64,000 bases of DNA, from positions 3,149,501-3,213,500 of the forward strand of contig JAMXBD010000011.1 in the NCBI GenBank assembly GCA_024138025.1, written 5' to 3'. Origin of the DNA: Combretum micranthum. Lineage: Eukaryota > Streptophyta > Magnoliopsida > Myrtales > Combretaceae. How positions within the stretch are numbered: position 1 is the stretch's first letter; the number at the start of each line of letters is the position of its first letter. Of this stretch, positions 9,872 through 20,419 are shown in pieces. The notes beneath the pieces were generated by a model. It had not been told where the DNA came from, made no database searches, and saw nothing but the letters and a program-made list of their open reading frames with translations. The position numbers and the translations under genes are program-made.

Positions 9872-12800
9872 TGTAACACCCTAAATTTAATTAAACATTA
9901 AATCAATTAAGGTGCTACCGCCATGTATAATACTCTAAAGTATTATATGCTCAAATTTACTTTAAAAGATTTTGTTTATGTTGAATATTGCTACTAAATT
10001 TTAGGTTATAAAATCGTTTAGTTAGATTTTCAAATAACTAGACTTAGCAGAGGGAAAATCTATTTTATAAAATAATTTTTAAATAAAACTTTACCTCCAA
10101 CTGAGCAAACCAACTTTCTAAAAAACAAAATTTTATAAAATATTTTATAAGCTACTTTTAGGTGTAGATAATCATTTACAAACATATGGGTACCAAAAGG
10201 CCCTTTATGAAAGTACAAATTTATAAATAAATCTAGTCTCTCTAAAACAAAACAAAACAAAAAGAAAACAACATAACTAAAAACAGATCCATGCTCCCAA
10301 CTCACTTCACTCATCCTTCCCAGATCAACAGAAGCTCCCAAAACCTGAGCCAAACATCATCATAATCCATCATCACCATCACCAACATCATTCAACAACA
10401 ACAATAATAGCAATAACATCACTCATCTTCATCATGAACAACAAATGTAAAAAGAAGAACAAAAACAAGGATGAGCCAAAGCCCAATACACAGTAATACA
10501 ATCACACACGGAATGGCACATGAGCTTATCTAAATACAATGCAACATCAACAAGTTATTATCTTTTCTTTTAAAGTAAACAAATCAATACTGGAGCACTC
10601 ACACTCCGAAAACAAACCTAATGAATCTGGGGATCCTAAGTAACGCTTAGGGGGTTGATATAAGTAGTTTGAATCCCTATATCTCCTAGATGATTTATTT
10701 GAAAATGAGAAAATAGCTTCATCTAGGAGTTATAGCCGTTACCTGACTCTACTTAAACTCAGTCTAAAACATGAATATAGTTCAGTCGTTCCCATAAACG
10801 TGAACTAAATCATAGTATTTCCCTCTAAGTTTAAGTAAACATTACACCGATACCGTTTGCCTCATCAGCTATCTATCGTACTACTTATGAAAGTCACATC
10901 GCAATGATAGGGGTGACTAAGCGCTTAAACTACCGTGCCCATCTTAGGACAAGGTGCCGCTCCTCGAACAGATGCCGATCTTCCACTCCATGGTAAGAAT
11001 CGGATTTTAACGATGGAAAACACAACCAACACTCATCAATTAATTAAGTCATCTTTAAATTTTAATTCATTTTAATATGTCTATCTTAGCATCCAACAAG
11101 CAATTACTGTATACCATATATATGAAATCCAAATATAGGCTGAGACACTATCTTAGAAGATAATCAAGAAGATTCAGAAGCCAGACTCAAACATCTATTT
11201 AAGAATTTAAACTATATAAGCAATTAAAGAAATTATCCATTTATCTTAAACTTTTATCAATATCCTATTTGATCATACACTAAATAGGAATCCAGCTATT
11301 GCTACGAATATCGCCCCACCAAAATATGGACAGCTCTCATTTGTCTTTTAAAGTATTTATTTTCATTTTGTTTATAATCAATTATTATAGAAACATCATC
11401 ATGACTTTCTGAATTCAAAAAGACTCATTTTCTAAGCAAGCATATATTTGAAACAACATATTAACCATGTTTTATGGTTTATCCTAACTCATTAACTTAA
11501 GCCAATTATTAACTATTACCTCATTTTAACTTAATCCTAACTAATTTGATTAGAGTTAATCATTTAATCCAATTATTAAGTCATTTTGATTAAACTTAGT
11601 CAATCTAACTCATTTTAACTTACAAAGTCTATTTAGTCAAGTTGAACTAAGATTGATTAACTGGGTTCATTTTATATTTAAGATTCATATTAGTTTAAGT
11701 CTATATTAATTTAATCCTACCAAGTTGATTAATTTTAATCAATCTAAATCATTTTAGTTCATTCAAATTCATTAAGCCAAGTTGAACTAAGATTATTTAT
11801 TAGTTTTGTTTTATATCTAACTCTATATTTAATTAAAATTATTTATTAAATCTTTAAATTCACTAAACTCATGCTTAATTATATCATTCAGTAAACATAG
11901 CACATCAAATATCATTTATCCATTTCATTGTAGCCCAAAAAGACTCATATTAACTTAACACATTTTTATCTTAGTATAACAAGTTTGCAACTTTGTTTGA
12001 AAAACATAGTAGATGGAAAGAATTAAAATTTCGTCATTGATATATTTTGAACTTGCAAAAACTTAAAACATAAATGTTGTAGATCTCCTTTTAAGCTTTC
12101 CAAAGCATTTTGAATCACTTCAATCCAAGTTCAGATGAAAAACTTCTAGTTAATTTACGAAAATATGTTGCTGTAGGAGAATATACACAACCTCGTGTAT
12201 GTCAGTAGTGTCTATCCATGCGCAAAGAATTTTGCCTACTGTAAAGTCACGAGTGGATATACACAACCCGTGAATGTGGGTAGTGTATATATACATGACC
12301 TTGTGTAATGTCTTGTTTCCCTTGTTTTGAAATTCTTTCCCTTCTTTTAAATCTTTTATCAATTTGTACACATTTTATCTCCATCAAAACATCATAAACA
12401 TCATACAAACTAGTTTCTATGCTTCTAACACTTCTATATCTATCCAACAACATCAAACATCATCAACTCCTCCATCAAACCCTATATTCACTATTTATCA
12501 TCTTCCTTAACAATCCAACACACATCCACCATCAAACAAATACATATAAACATAAACAACAACTAGAACAAAGTAAATAACAACTTAAACAAGGATAAAC
12601 AAAACTTATCTATACTTCTTCTTAATTTTCTTTATCTTCTCTTGTTTTTATAAGCTCTTGAAGTAGTTGTTTATATTAGATTTCCTTCATTGATCTTGTT
12701 TCCCACTTCATTTTCCTCTTTAATCTTGTTTAGATTTGAGATTCATGAAGATAGATTTGAGAGGGAAAAAGAAAAAGGCAAAGGAGAAGGATACAGGAGA

Positions 12801-13464
12801 AAGAAAAAAAAGAGAGAGAGAAAAGTAAAGAAAGACAAGGTAGGTGAAAAAAGAAAAAGGATAAGGATTAAAATTTAGGATATTTTAAAACAAAAGTATT
12901 GAGTTTAAACTTTTATGATAACGTTAGTATCAAAGCTAATTAGAAAATAATTTGAGAACATACATATTAGAAATTTATAACTTAATACAAAACACTATTC
13001 AAAAACTTAATCTATGAAAATCATATATTTAATTTGAGTTTGAGTTTGAAACTGATATTTTTAAGCAAGTAATTGATTTCAAAAATCAATAAGATTTTAT
13101 AAAATAAAAGATAAGTTTAAGGGTTTAGGAGTTTGTAAAACATTTAAAATATTTGTTTTGATATTTAAGAATTGAATATTGAAGAGAAAAGAGTCTCAAT
13201 GAAGAATTTGAAGAAAATGAGAAATTTTGTTCTTAAAAAAAATCATTGAGACATATGAATGATTTAAAAGAGTATTTTGAAATCTCAAATCTTAATTTGA
13301 CCTATTTACTAATTTAATTATATCAAATTGTCCGTTCCTTTCTTTCTCTATTGTCTAGTCATTTTATTTATTTAAATTGTCTAACTATGTTCAAAATTAA
13401 CTATCTGTCATATTATTTAATTAAATTGTTTTGAATTAACTAGATGAGAGTTTGGGGTATTTCA
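9872..13464 (-). mobile_element. D-family solo LTR, left copy (reverse orientation)
   Basis: Read on the minus strand it starts TGAAATACCCC (13464 downward) and ends GGGTGTTACA (9872). It matches the minus-strand reading of 14774-18250 along most of its length: ends, TGGGCTTTGGCTCAT box near 10473-10490, GGCGCTCC-type segment near 10960, and purine-rich leader. TGAAATA…TTACA termini and several internal blocks are shared with the gypsy LTRs. No coding sequence. Unlike the right copy it has no matching 5-bp duplication (ttcgt before, atagc after). Confidence 0.75.
12160..12330 (-). repeat. Short palindromic-word array in D-left
   Basis: Imperfect repeats and inversions of ATACACAACCCGTG / CACGAGTGGATATACAC. 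It lies about 1.1-1.3 kb from the LTR start, the same offset as the arrays in D-right and the gypsy LTRs, although the words differ. Confidence 0.5.
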
Positions 13465-14773
13465 ATAGCTGATGCTATGCCTTCTGATTATTTATCATGA
13501 GCTTTCAAATTTAGCAACTTTTCAAATAATTGCTTCCCACTTAAAAATGACACCTTACGAGGAAAAAACAAGAAGAATTTATTAGCATTGATGTGTTATT
13601 TATCCAAATGAGTAAAGAGCACGAGCGATCCGAGAACCTCGAAGTTTAGTTATGTTTATGGCAGAGACGGACATAGAATAGCTGTACTGGGGGCTTGGGT
13701 TTCTCTTTCTTGAATCAGAAAAATTTTATTGTTTGTATTCTGAGATTATTTTTATCCTAATGACATGTATATAATTTTAAAAATATTATAATTATTTTAT
13801 TTATCCAAAAAATATTATTTTAACAAGATAAACTTATTAATTTTACAAATTCTAACTAATCCAATACTTAAAAAAACTACAAAAATTTGGGGATCGAGGC
13901 TTTGCTCTCACCTAAATTTGATACATAATAAAATAATTATTTAAATGGCACATCTTTTCTTTTTCTAATAAATTATTAATTAAACGAATGCAACTTGCAA
14001 ATTTGCAACATTTTTTACGTCTTTTGTAAATGTAACTTTTCCTGTGATTTGATTTACAATACCTCCCAATTTCAAATACTTTTGTAGAAGTAACTTTTCC
14101 TGTGATTTGATAGGTATGCAAAAGTTATTACTTAGGTGTGTTTGTTTATTGATATTTTACATATACAAACACTTTTTTAAAACATTTTTAATGTAAAGTG
14201 TGTATGCGTGCGTGTGGGTACATGACTATTATTTTGAAATTTATGGTAACTTTTGATTTTATTTTGATACCCAATTTTAAGCGTAATTAAAAGGGCAGTG
14301 GTGATGAGATTGAATTTTAACTTAAAACTAGTTAATACCTGTAAAATGCATGGATTTTTAAATAACATTTGTAAATATATAACAAATGTTATAATTTATA
14401 CGGCTACAAATGATTATATAAAATACTCTAATATTAAAAAAGTTGTAATAGCATAATATTTTGTAAATTGCAATAATACAAAAGAAAAAACAATATTGAA
14501 AAGACATAATATAATAAGGCAATAACGAAAATGTATGATACTGAAAACATATCAATATAAAAAAGTAATATGAAAGGGTAATATTAAAACGATATAATAC
14601 CAAAACCTTAATCATGAAGAGATACAATATTTCTGAAATGATTAAAATAAAAAATGGTTAAAATAAATAAATAAATATATATATATGATATACTTGTTTA
14701 CGAGGTGAAACAACTATTGGAAATTTTTAAAGATTCGACACTTCTAAAACGATTGAAAGAAAAAGATACAATG
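13465..14773. other. Spacer between the two inverted D LTRs, no gene seen
   Basis: AT-rich. GGCAGAGACGGACATAG…CTGGGGGCTTGGG (about 13661-13700) and TTTGGGGATCGAGGC (about 13886-13900) resemble edges of common plant DNA-transposon relics, not identified. GTAACTTTTCCTGTGATTTGAT occurs twice (about 14032 and 14088), a 56-bp-spaced direct duplication. AT-rich simple repeats lie at 14670-14690. Confidence 0.5.
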
Positions 14774-15239
14774 TGAAATATCTTCGCTCTTCACCTAAGT
14801 TATAAATTGGATTTAGATAGATTAAAATGAAGCGAGTGAAATAGATGATGAATAATGATTAGAAAAGTTAATAAAATTAATTTAGTAAATAGAATTAAGT
14901 TAAAATTTGAGATTTGAAATTTTAAACCCTAAATAGGTTGTTTGAAATGTTTAGTGGATCTCTGAATCCCTAAACTTTAGCCTAACATTCTATATTCTTA
15001 ATCCCCATAAAATTTAGAATCACATGCTTTCTTAAAAATATCATATTTGAGCATAAGCTCAAATTAAATATCAATTTGATATAAACAAATCTCCTAAATC
15101 AATTCCCTATCTCATATTCTTCACTTCTAACCTATTAATCGTCAAATTATTTCTTAAATACTTTCAAAGTTAGAGATATTGATATGAAAGTTTTGACCTA
15201 ATACGTTTGTCTTAAAATCTCTCTTAATTCTTTTCCCTA

Positions 15240-15268
15240 ATGTGTGTGTGTGTGTGTGTCTATATATA
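15240..15268 (+). promoter_or_regulatory. (TG)n tract and TATA box of D-right LTR
   Basis: About ten TG repeats (15240-15259) run into CTATATATATGCC (TATA 15261-15268), followed by roughly 120 bp of C/T-rich leader. This layout indicates the LTR promoter on the plus strand. Confidence 0.6.
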
Positions 15269-15849
15269 TGCCTTTTCTTTCTCTTTCCTTCTTTCTTTTG
15301 GGTTGCCTTCGTTTTCTCTCTCTTCCTTCTTCTTCTTTCCATCATTTCCTTTTTTTTTTTTCTTTCTTTACTCTTCTTTCTCAAAATTTAAGCTCCAAAT
15401 CTTAAATTTAACACATCTATGGGAGAAATCAAAGATGGGAAAAACAAGATTTTTGTTGGAATCAAGCTAGAAGTGGCATCAACAACAAATAAGAGTAAGA
15501 GTAGAAGAATCACAAAGTAGAAATTGCTCCAAAAGATAAATTTTGTCATTCTCTTTGCTTTAATTCTTGTTATTGCATATAAATGTTGTATTAGGACTAG
15601 AATAGGTAAAACTTGTGATAATAATGGTAAATTAAGAATATATGGGCATGTTTGTTAAAAACCTATATATATGTAATTTGTGTAGGCTAGGTGTTTGATA
15701 AAATGTTTTAAGGAAATATGATGTAAATATGTATGTGTGTGTTTATAAGTTAAGTTTATGCATGTTTATACCTTTAACAAGTTGTAGTTGTTGATATATG
15801 TTGGATTCAGTAGTTAAAAGTTGTGTAAAAAGATAAAGGAATACATAAC

Positions 15850-16110
15850 AATGTTTCCGTTGTTCATCATAGCCATGACACGACTCGTGATCTCCATAGC
15901 ATAAATTATTTTGAAACATGATGGTCTATCACGGCCATGACGAGGAGCGTGATCTCCTCTGGTCACATTTTTCTCCTTGATCATGAGCACGATAAGGACC
16001 GTATTGGTCATCATGACCCCCATTATGACCTTGATGAGGTAATTGATGGAGATCATATACCTTATTATAGGCGTGATGAATATCATGGCCTTCATCACGG
16101 GCATGATTTG
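15850..16110 (+). repeat. CATGATCACG-type palindromic-word array in D-right
   Basis: Words such as CATGACACGACTCGTGATC, ATCACGGCCATGACGAGG, GATCATGAGCACGAT and ATCATGGCCTTCATCACGG alternate in both orientations. It lies 1.1-1.3 kb from the LTR start, the same offset as the TACGCCGGCG arrays of the gypsy LTRs. Confidence 0.6.
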
Positions 16111-17490
16111 TCCCCTGGTATTGCTCAAAAGAAGAAAAGAGAAAGAAAGAAATAAAAATAAAATGAAATAGATAATGATAGATGATATGTTATGTTAGTT
16201 AATTTGTATAATTAAGAATGAGTTAAGATAGTGTATGGATTAATAATTAATTAAACTTTACATAGTTCCTGAGTATAAAATGAACTTAGATAGTTAACTT
16301 AAGTTCAACTTAACCTGAATAAACTTAAATGAATTAGATTGATTTAGTTTAATCACTTTAACATAGTAATTGAATTAAATGGTTAATTCTAATCATTTTG
16401 GCTAAGTTAAGGTAATATAGACTTAATGAGTAATGATTAGCTTTAATTAATGAATTAGGATAATCTTAGTTTAATATGGAGAATATGTTGTTTCAAAGGT
16501 TGTTTACTTAGGAAATGTGTGTTTTTAGAATGCGAATGATGTGATAATGCTTTTGTGATTAATAACTATAATCAAAGTGAAAAGAAATACTTTAACAGAC
16601 AAAACAGAACTGTGTGTATTTTGGTGGGGCGAGATTCGTAACCATAGCGGGATTCCTATTTAGTGTCTGATCAAATAGGGTAATAAAATATGTTTGAGAT
16701 AAATGGATAATTTATTTAATTGCTTATATAGTTTAAATTCTTAAACAAATGTTTGAGTCTAGCTTTTGAATCTTCTGGATTATCTTCTGAGGTGGTGTCT
16801 GGGTCTTTATTTGGATTTCATATAAAGGAATGCAGTAATTGCGTGTTGGATGCTGGGATGGACATATTAGAATAAATTAAAATTTAAAGATGGCTTAATT
16901 AATTGATAAGTGTTGGTTGTGTTTTCGGCCATTAAAATCCGATTCTTGCCCTGAAGTAAAAGATCGGTATCCAGTCCAAGGAGCGGCATCTTGTCCTAAG
17001 ATGAACACAGTCGGTTAGGTTCTTATGCAACCCCTTTCATTGAGATATGATTTTCATAAGTGGTACAATGGGTAGCCGATGGGGCAAATGGTATCATTGT
17101 AATGTTTGCTTAAACTTGGAGGGAAATAACATGATTTAGTTCATGTTTATTGGAACTACTAAACTATATTCATGTTGTGGATTAAGTTTAAGTAGAATCG
17201 GATAACGACTGTAACCCCTAGATAAAGCTATTTTCTCATTTTCAGATATATCATCAAAGAGATAAAGGGATTCAGACTACTTATATCAGTCCATTGAGCA
17301 TTGAGAGCGTTACTTAGGACTCCCGAATTCCCATTGGCTTGTCTCAGAGTGTGAGTGCTCCATTATTGATTTGTTTATTTTTAATTAAAGATAATAAACT
17401 CGTTGTTTGTGCGCTGTATTTAGTTAGGATTGTGTGTCATTCCGTGTGTGTCTGTGTTGCCGTGTACTGGGCTTCGACTTATCCTTGTTG

Positions 17491-17830
17491 TTGTTATTCT
17501 TTTTACATGATTTGTTATTGATGATGAAGATGGGTGATGTTATTGATGGTGGTGTTGTTGTTGAATGATGTTGGTGATGGTGATGATGGATGATGATGAT
17601 GTTTGGCTCGGGTTTTAGGAGCTTCTATTGATTCAGGAAGGATGAGTGAAGTGAGTTAGGATGTTGTTCTTTTTACAGGATTTGTTATTGATGATGAAGA
17701 TGAGTGATGTTATTGATGGTGTTGTTGTTGTTGAATGATGTTGGTAATGGTGATGATGGATGATGATGATGTTTGGCTCGGGTTTTAGGAGCTTCTATTG
17801 ATTCGAAAAGGATGAGTGAAGTGAGTTAGG
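17491..17830 (+). repeat. 170-bp tandem duplication inside D-right
   Basis: Two nearly identical copies (17491-17660 and 17661-17830) rich in GATGAT/GTTGTT. They differ by a few bases; the acceptor-like TTTTTACAG is intact only in the second copy (first copy TTTTTACATG). D-left has a single, simpler counterpart near 10330-10440. Confidence 0.85.
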
Positions 17831-19264
17831 AGCATGTATTTGTTTTTAGTTATTTTGTTTTCTTTTTGTTTTATTTTATAAAAATTGGATCTATTAATAA
17901 ATTTATATTTTCATAAAGGGCCTTTTGGTGCCCATATATTTGTAAATGATTATCTACCCCTATGAGTAGATTATAAAATATTTTATTAAAATTTTGTTTC
18001 TTAGAAAGTTGGTCTGCTCGGTTGGGAGTAGAGTTTTTATTTAAAAATTGTTTTATAAAATAGATTTTCTACTGCTAAATCCAGTTATTTGAAAATCTAA
18101 CTAAACGATTTCATAACCTAAAATTGAGTAGCAATGTTCAACATAAACAAAATCTTTTAAAGAAAGCCTCAACATATAATATTTTAGAGTATTATACATG
18201 ACGATAGCGCCTTAATTGATTTAATGTTTAATTAAATTTAGAGCATTACACAATGGTTAACTATTATAAAATTTTAAATAGGTGATACTTTAAATGAAAA
18301 AGGTACAATAATAGAAAAGTTTCTAAAACTATATATGATAATAGATTTCTTTATTACATAGAAAGCATTAACATGATTACTTGCCAGCAGACAAATAATT
18401 TTAAGTAAAAAGTTAATGTCGTATCTAAATTTTGTACAAAAATTTAATTTATAATTAATTTAATATCCAATCAAATTTGTTATGGCTATTTCTACTATCT
18501 TAGTTGCATCATTTTCTTTTTTTGTTGCCATGAAAGAAGTCACTTACTAGTGCTATACAATGTTAGAAGAAATAGTAAAAATTCTTTGATATATTATCTA
18601 TTCCAAGTTAGCAAACACGATAAATAGTGTTAAGAGGTAGTAAAACTAACCCAAAAAAGTTTGAATATGTATTAAATTCACCACTTCAAAGTTTAAATAC
18701 TAAATTTAATTTTTATGCAAAGTTCATATTTCAAATTTGATATTTACCCATAATTTTAATCGCAAAAGAGTAAACTGTGAACATCATCTATTAAAACATT
18801 TAAAATTATACGAGCAATTAAAGTCATGTACTATGTGTAGATTTTGCTTTAACATTTATACAATACAATTTAAAAAAAAAAAAGAAAAACATAGTTCGAT
18901 CTTAAAAATCATTACAATTAACTTTTTAATAATGTATTCTCATTGATTGTTGTAAATATACTGTGAATACTATTATTTAATTATGGTTTACCTATGGGAA
19001 AATGTAAAGAAATGTCTGCATTTATGCATTTTTTTACCCCAAAAAAAAAAAATGTATGAGCTTTTACACTATGCATTTAAGTGGCTGTATTTGTATGTTA
19101 CTTTGGTTTTAGGGCACTTGTCCCTCCTCTATATTATATCCTTTTATAATGGATTTATTATTTAATATATTTTATTAATTGTTTGTTAATGTTTTTGATT
19201 AAGTAACATTTATTATTGGTCAAACCTCTACTATTAAGCCAAAACTAACTATTCTTTTTCTTTT

Positions 19265-19365
19265 TTCTACTATCATTACGACTATCAGAAAGGGAGGATT
19301 AGAACCTGTCTAACGACCGGGGTTTATACTCCTAGGCTACAACTGTAGTTGCTCAACTCCACTCA
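19265..19365 (-). mobile_element. Putative tRNA-derived SINE relic
   Basis: On the minus strand a box A-like TAGCCTAGGAGT (19328-19339) is followed about 20-30 bp later by box B-like GGTTCTAATCC (19296-19306), then a purine/A-rich tail (19250-19270). Spacing and order fit the RNA polymerase III promoter of a tRNA-derived SINE head. The body is short and no family was recognised. Confidence 0.4.
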
Positions 19366-19509
19366 TATAATATAACACATATAATTAAATACGTATTTTA
19401 ATCTACTATTTAGGAAATGTTAATGAATAATCTATCATCATATTATATATTCTATTATTTATATCAATATAATTTAGACAATGCCAACTATTTAACTTCA
19501 CACCGTATC

Positions 19510-19580
19510 AAAAGTCTTGTAATCTAATGGTATAATTATTGTTCTACCAATGAGATTGATTATGTTTGATTTTCTTTTCC
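19510..19580 (+). other. tRNA-like fragment (degenerate)
   Basis: TAATCTAATGGTATAATTAT resembles the D-arm of a tRNA (TAGTCTAGTGGTAT…), and GTTTGATTTTC about 35 bp on resembles a decayed B box. The stems do not pair well. Likely a tRNA-derived relic, not a working tRNA gene. Confidence 0.25.
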
Positions 19581-20419
19581 CTCAACGGTTTTAATTATGT
19601 ATGTAGAAAACCTAGACAAACACTCCATACCACCAATGTATCAGCACCTAAGAGAGATAGGTTCTCAGACTGATCCCAATAGTTAAAAATTTTGTTCCCA
19701 TAATTCTGGGCATTATATTTTAGAACTTCTTTTTTCCATTTCATAGCATGTACATGATGGTAATTCAACTAAATAAATCATAAATATGGATGAATTTTCA
19801 TAAGAAAAAGGACATTTCAATAATTCTTTCTTTCAGTCTTGGCATATCAACAAATGTGTGTGTATAGTTAACACCATTTGATCATGCAATGTTTAATACA
19901 TATTAGATTTAGTGCGTTTCTCATATTCAGATTATAATTTTAGGATATATTTTTGTTACCCATATATCATAATTGAGTATATTTCTACATTATAATTTTT
20001 TTTATAATTCTTAAATATTTTTTCTAACTTATCTTACCATTATAGATAAAATAAACCAAACAACAATCATAAATTATTAAAATCAATTGATGTAAATCAA
20101 AATTAATTCAAGTCAATTTAAGGCTTCAACAATCAAATTTTTTCAAAAAAAGTTAATTTTCCACTTAAATCGGAGCTAAAATTTCCAAAATTTAAAAACA
20201 TTTCAAAAACATCTAAATGACATAAATTAAAAGTTAAAAGTAATTTTGCATCATAATTTTACAAGAACAATCTTTAAAATACAAAAGATAGTCAAATTGG
20301 CACACATATCTCAAACTGAGCTCTTAATATTGTGCCATGTGTAGCATAATCTGGCAATAAATATACCCTAAACCTCCTCATCTTGTGTGGCAGGCCCTAC
20401 CCCTCATTTTCTCCCACTT

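Larger units (their letters stand above)
14774..18250 (+). mobile_element. D-family solo LTR, right copy, TSD caatg
   Basis: Starts TGAAATATCTTCG and ends GAGCATTACA, flanked by caatg at 14769-14773 and 18251-18255, the 5-bp duplication expected of LTR-element insertion. About 3.5 kb with no coding region or internal domain: a solo LTR left by LTR-LTR recombination. A TATA box at 15261-15268 is followed by a CT-rich leader. A donor-like ATAG/GTAAAA lies at 15606 and TTGTTCTTTTTACAG at 17664-17678 is acceptor-like. It also holds a palindromic-word array and a 170-bp tandem duplication. Confidence 0.88.

Noticed and set aside
12690..12878. Lys/Glu-rich open frame 12690-12878
   Set aside because: It is the purine-rich complement of the D-left leader; composition explains it.
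14380..14690. CRISPR-like or satellite spacing in AT-rich repeats
   Set aside because: Repeats are irregular simple AT words; this is plant nuclear DNA and shows no constant repeat-spacer pattern.
15240..15470. Open frame MCVCVCVYIYAF… across 15240-15470
   Set aside because: It translates the (TG)n tract, TATA box and CT-rich leader of D-right; low-complexity residues, no domain.
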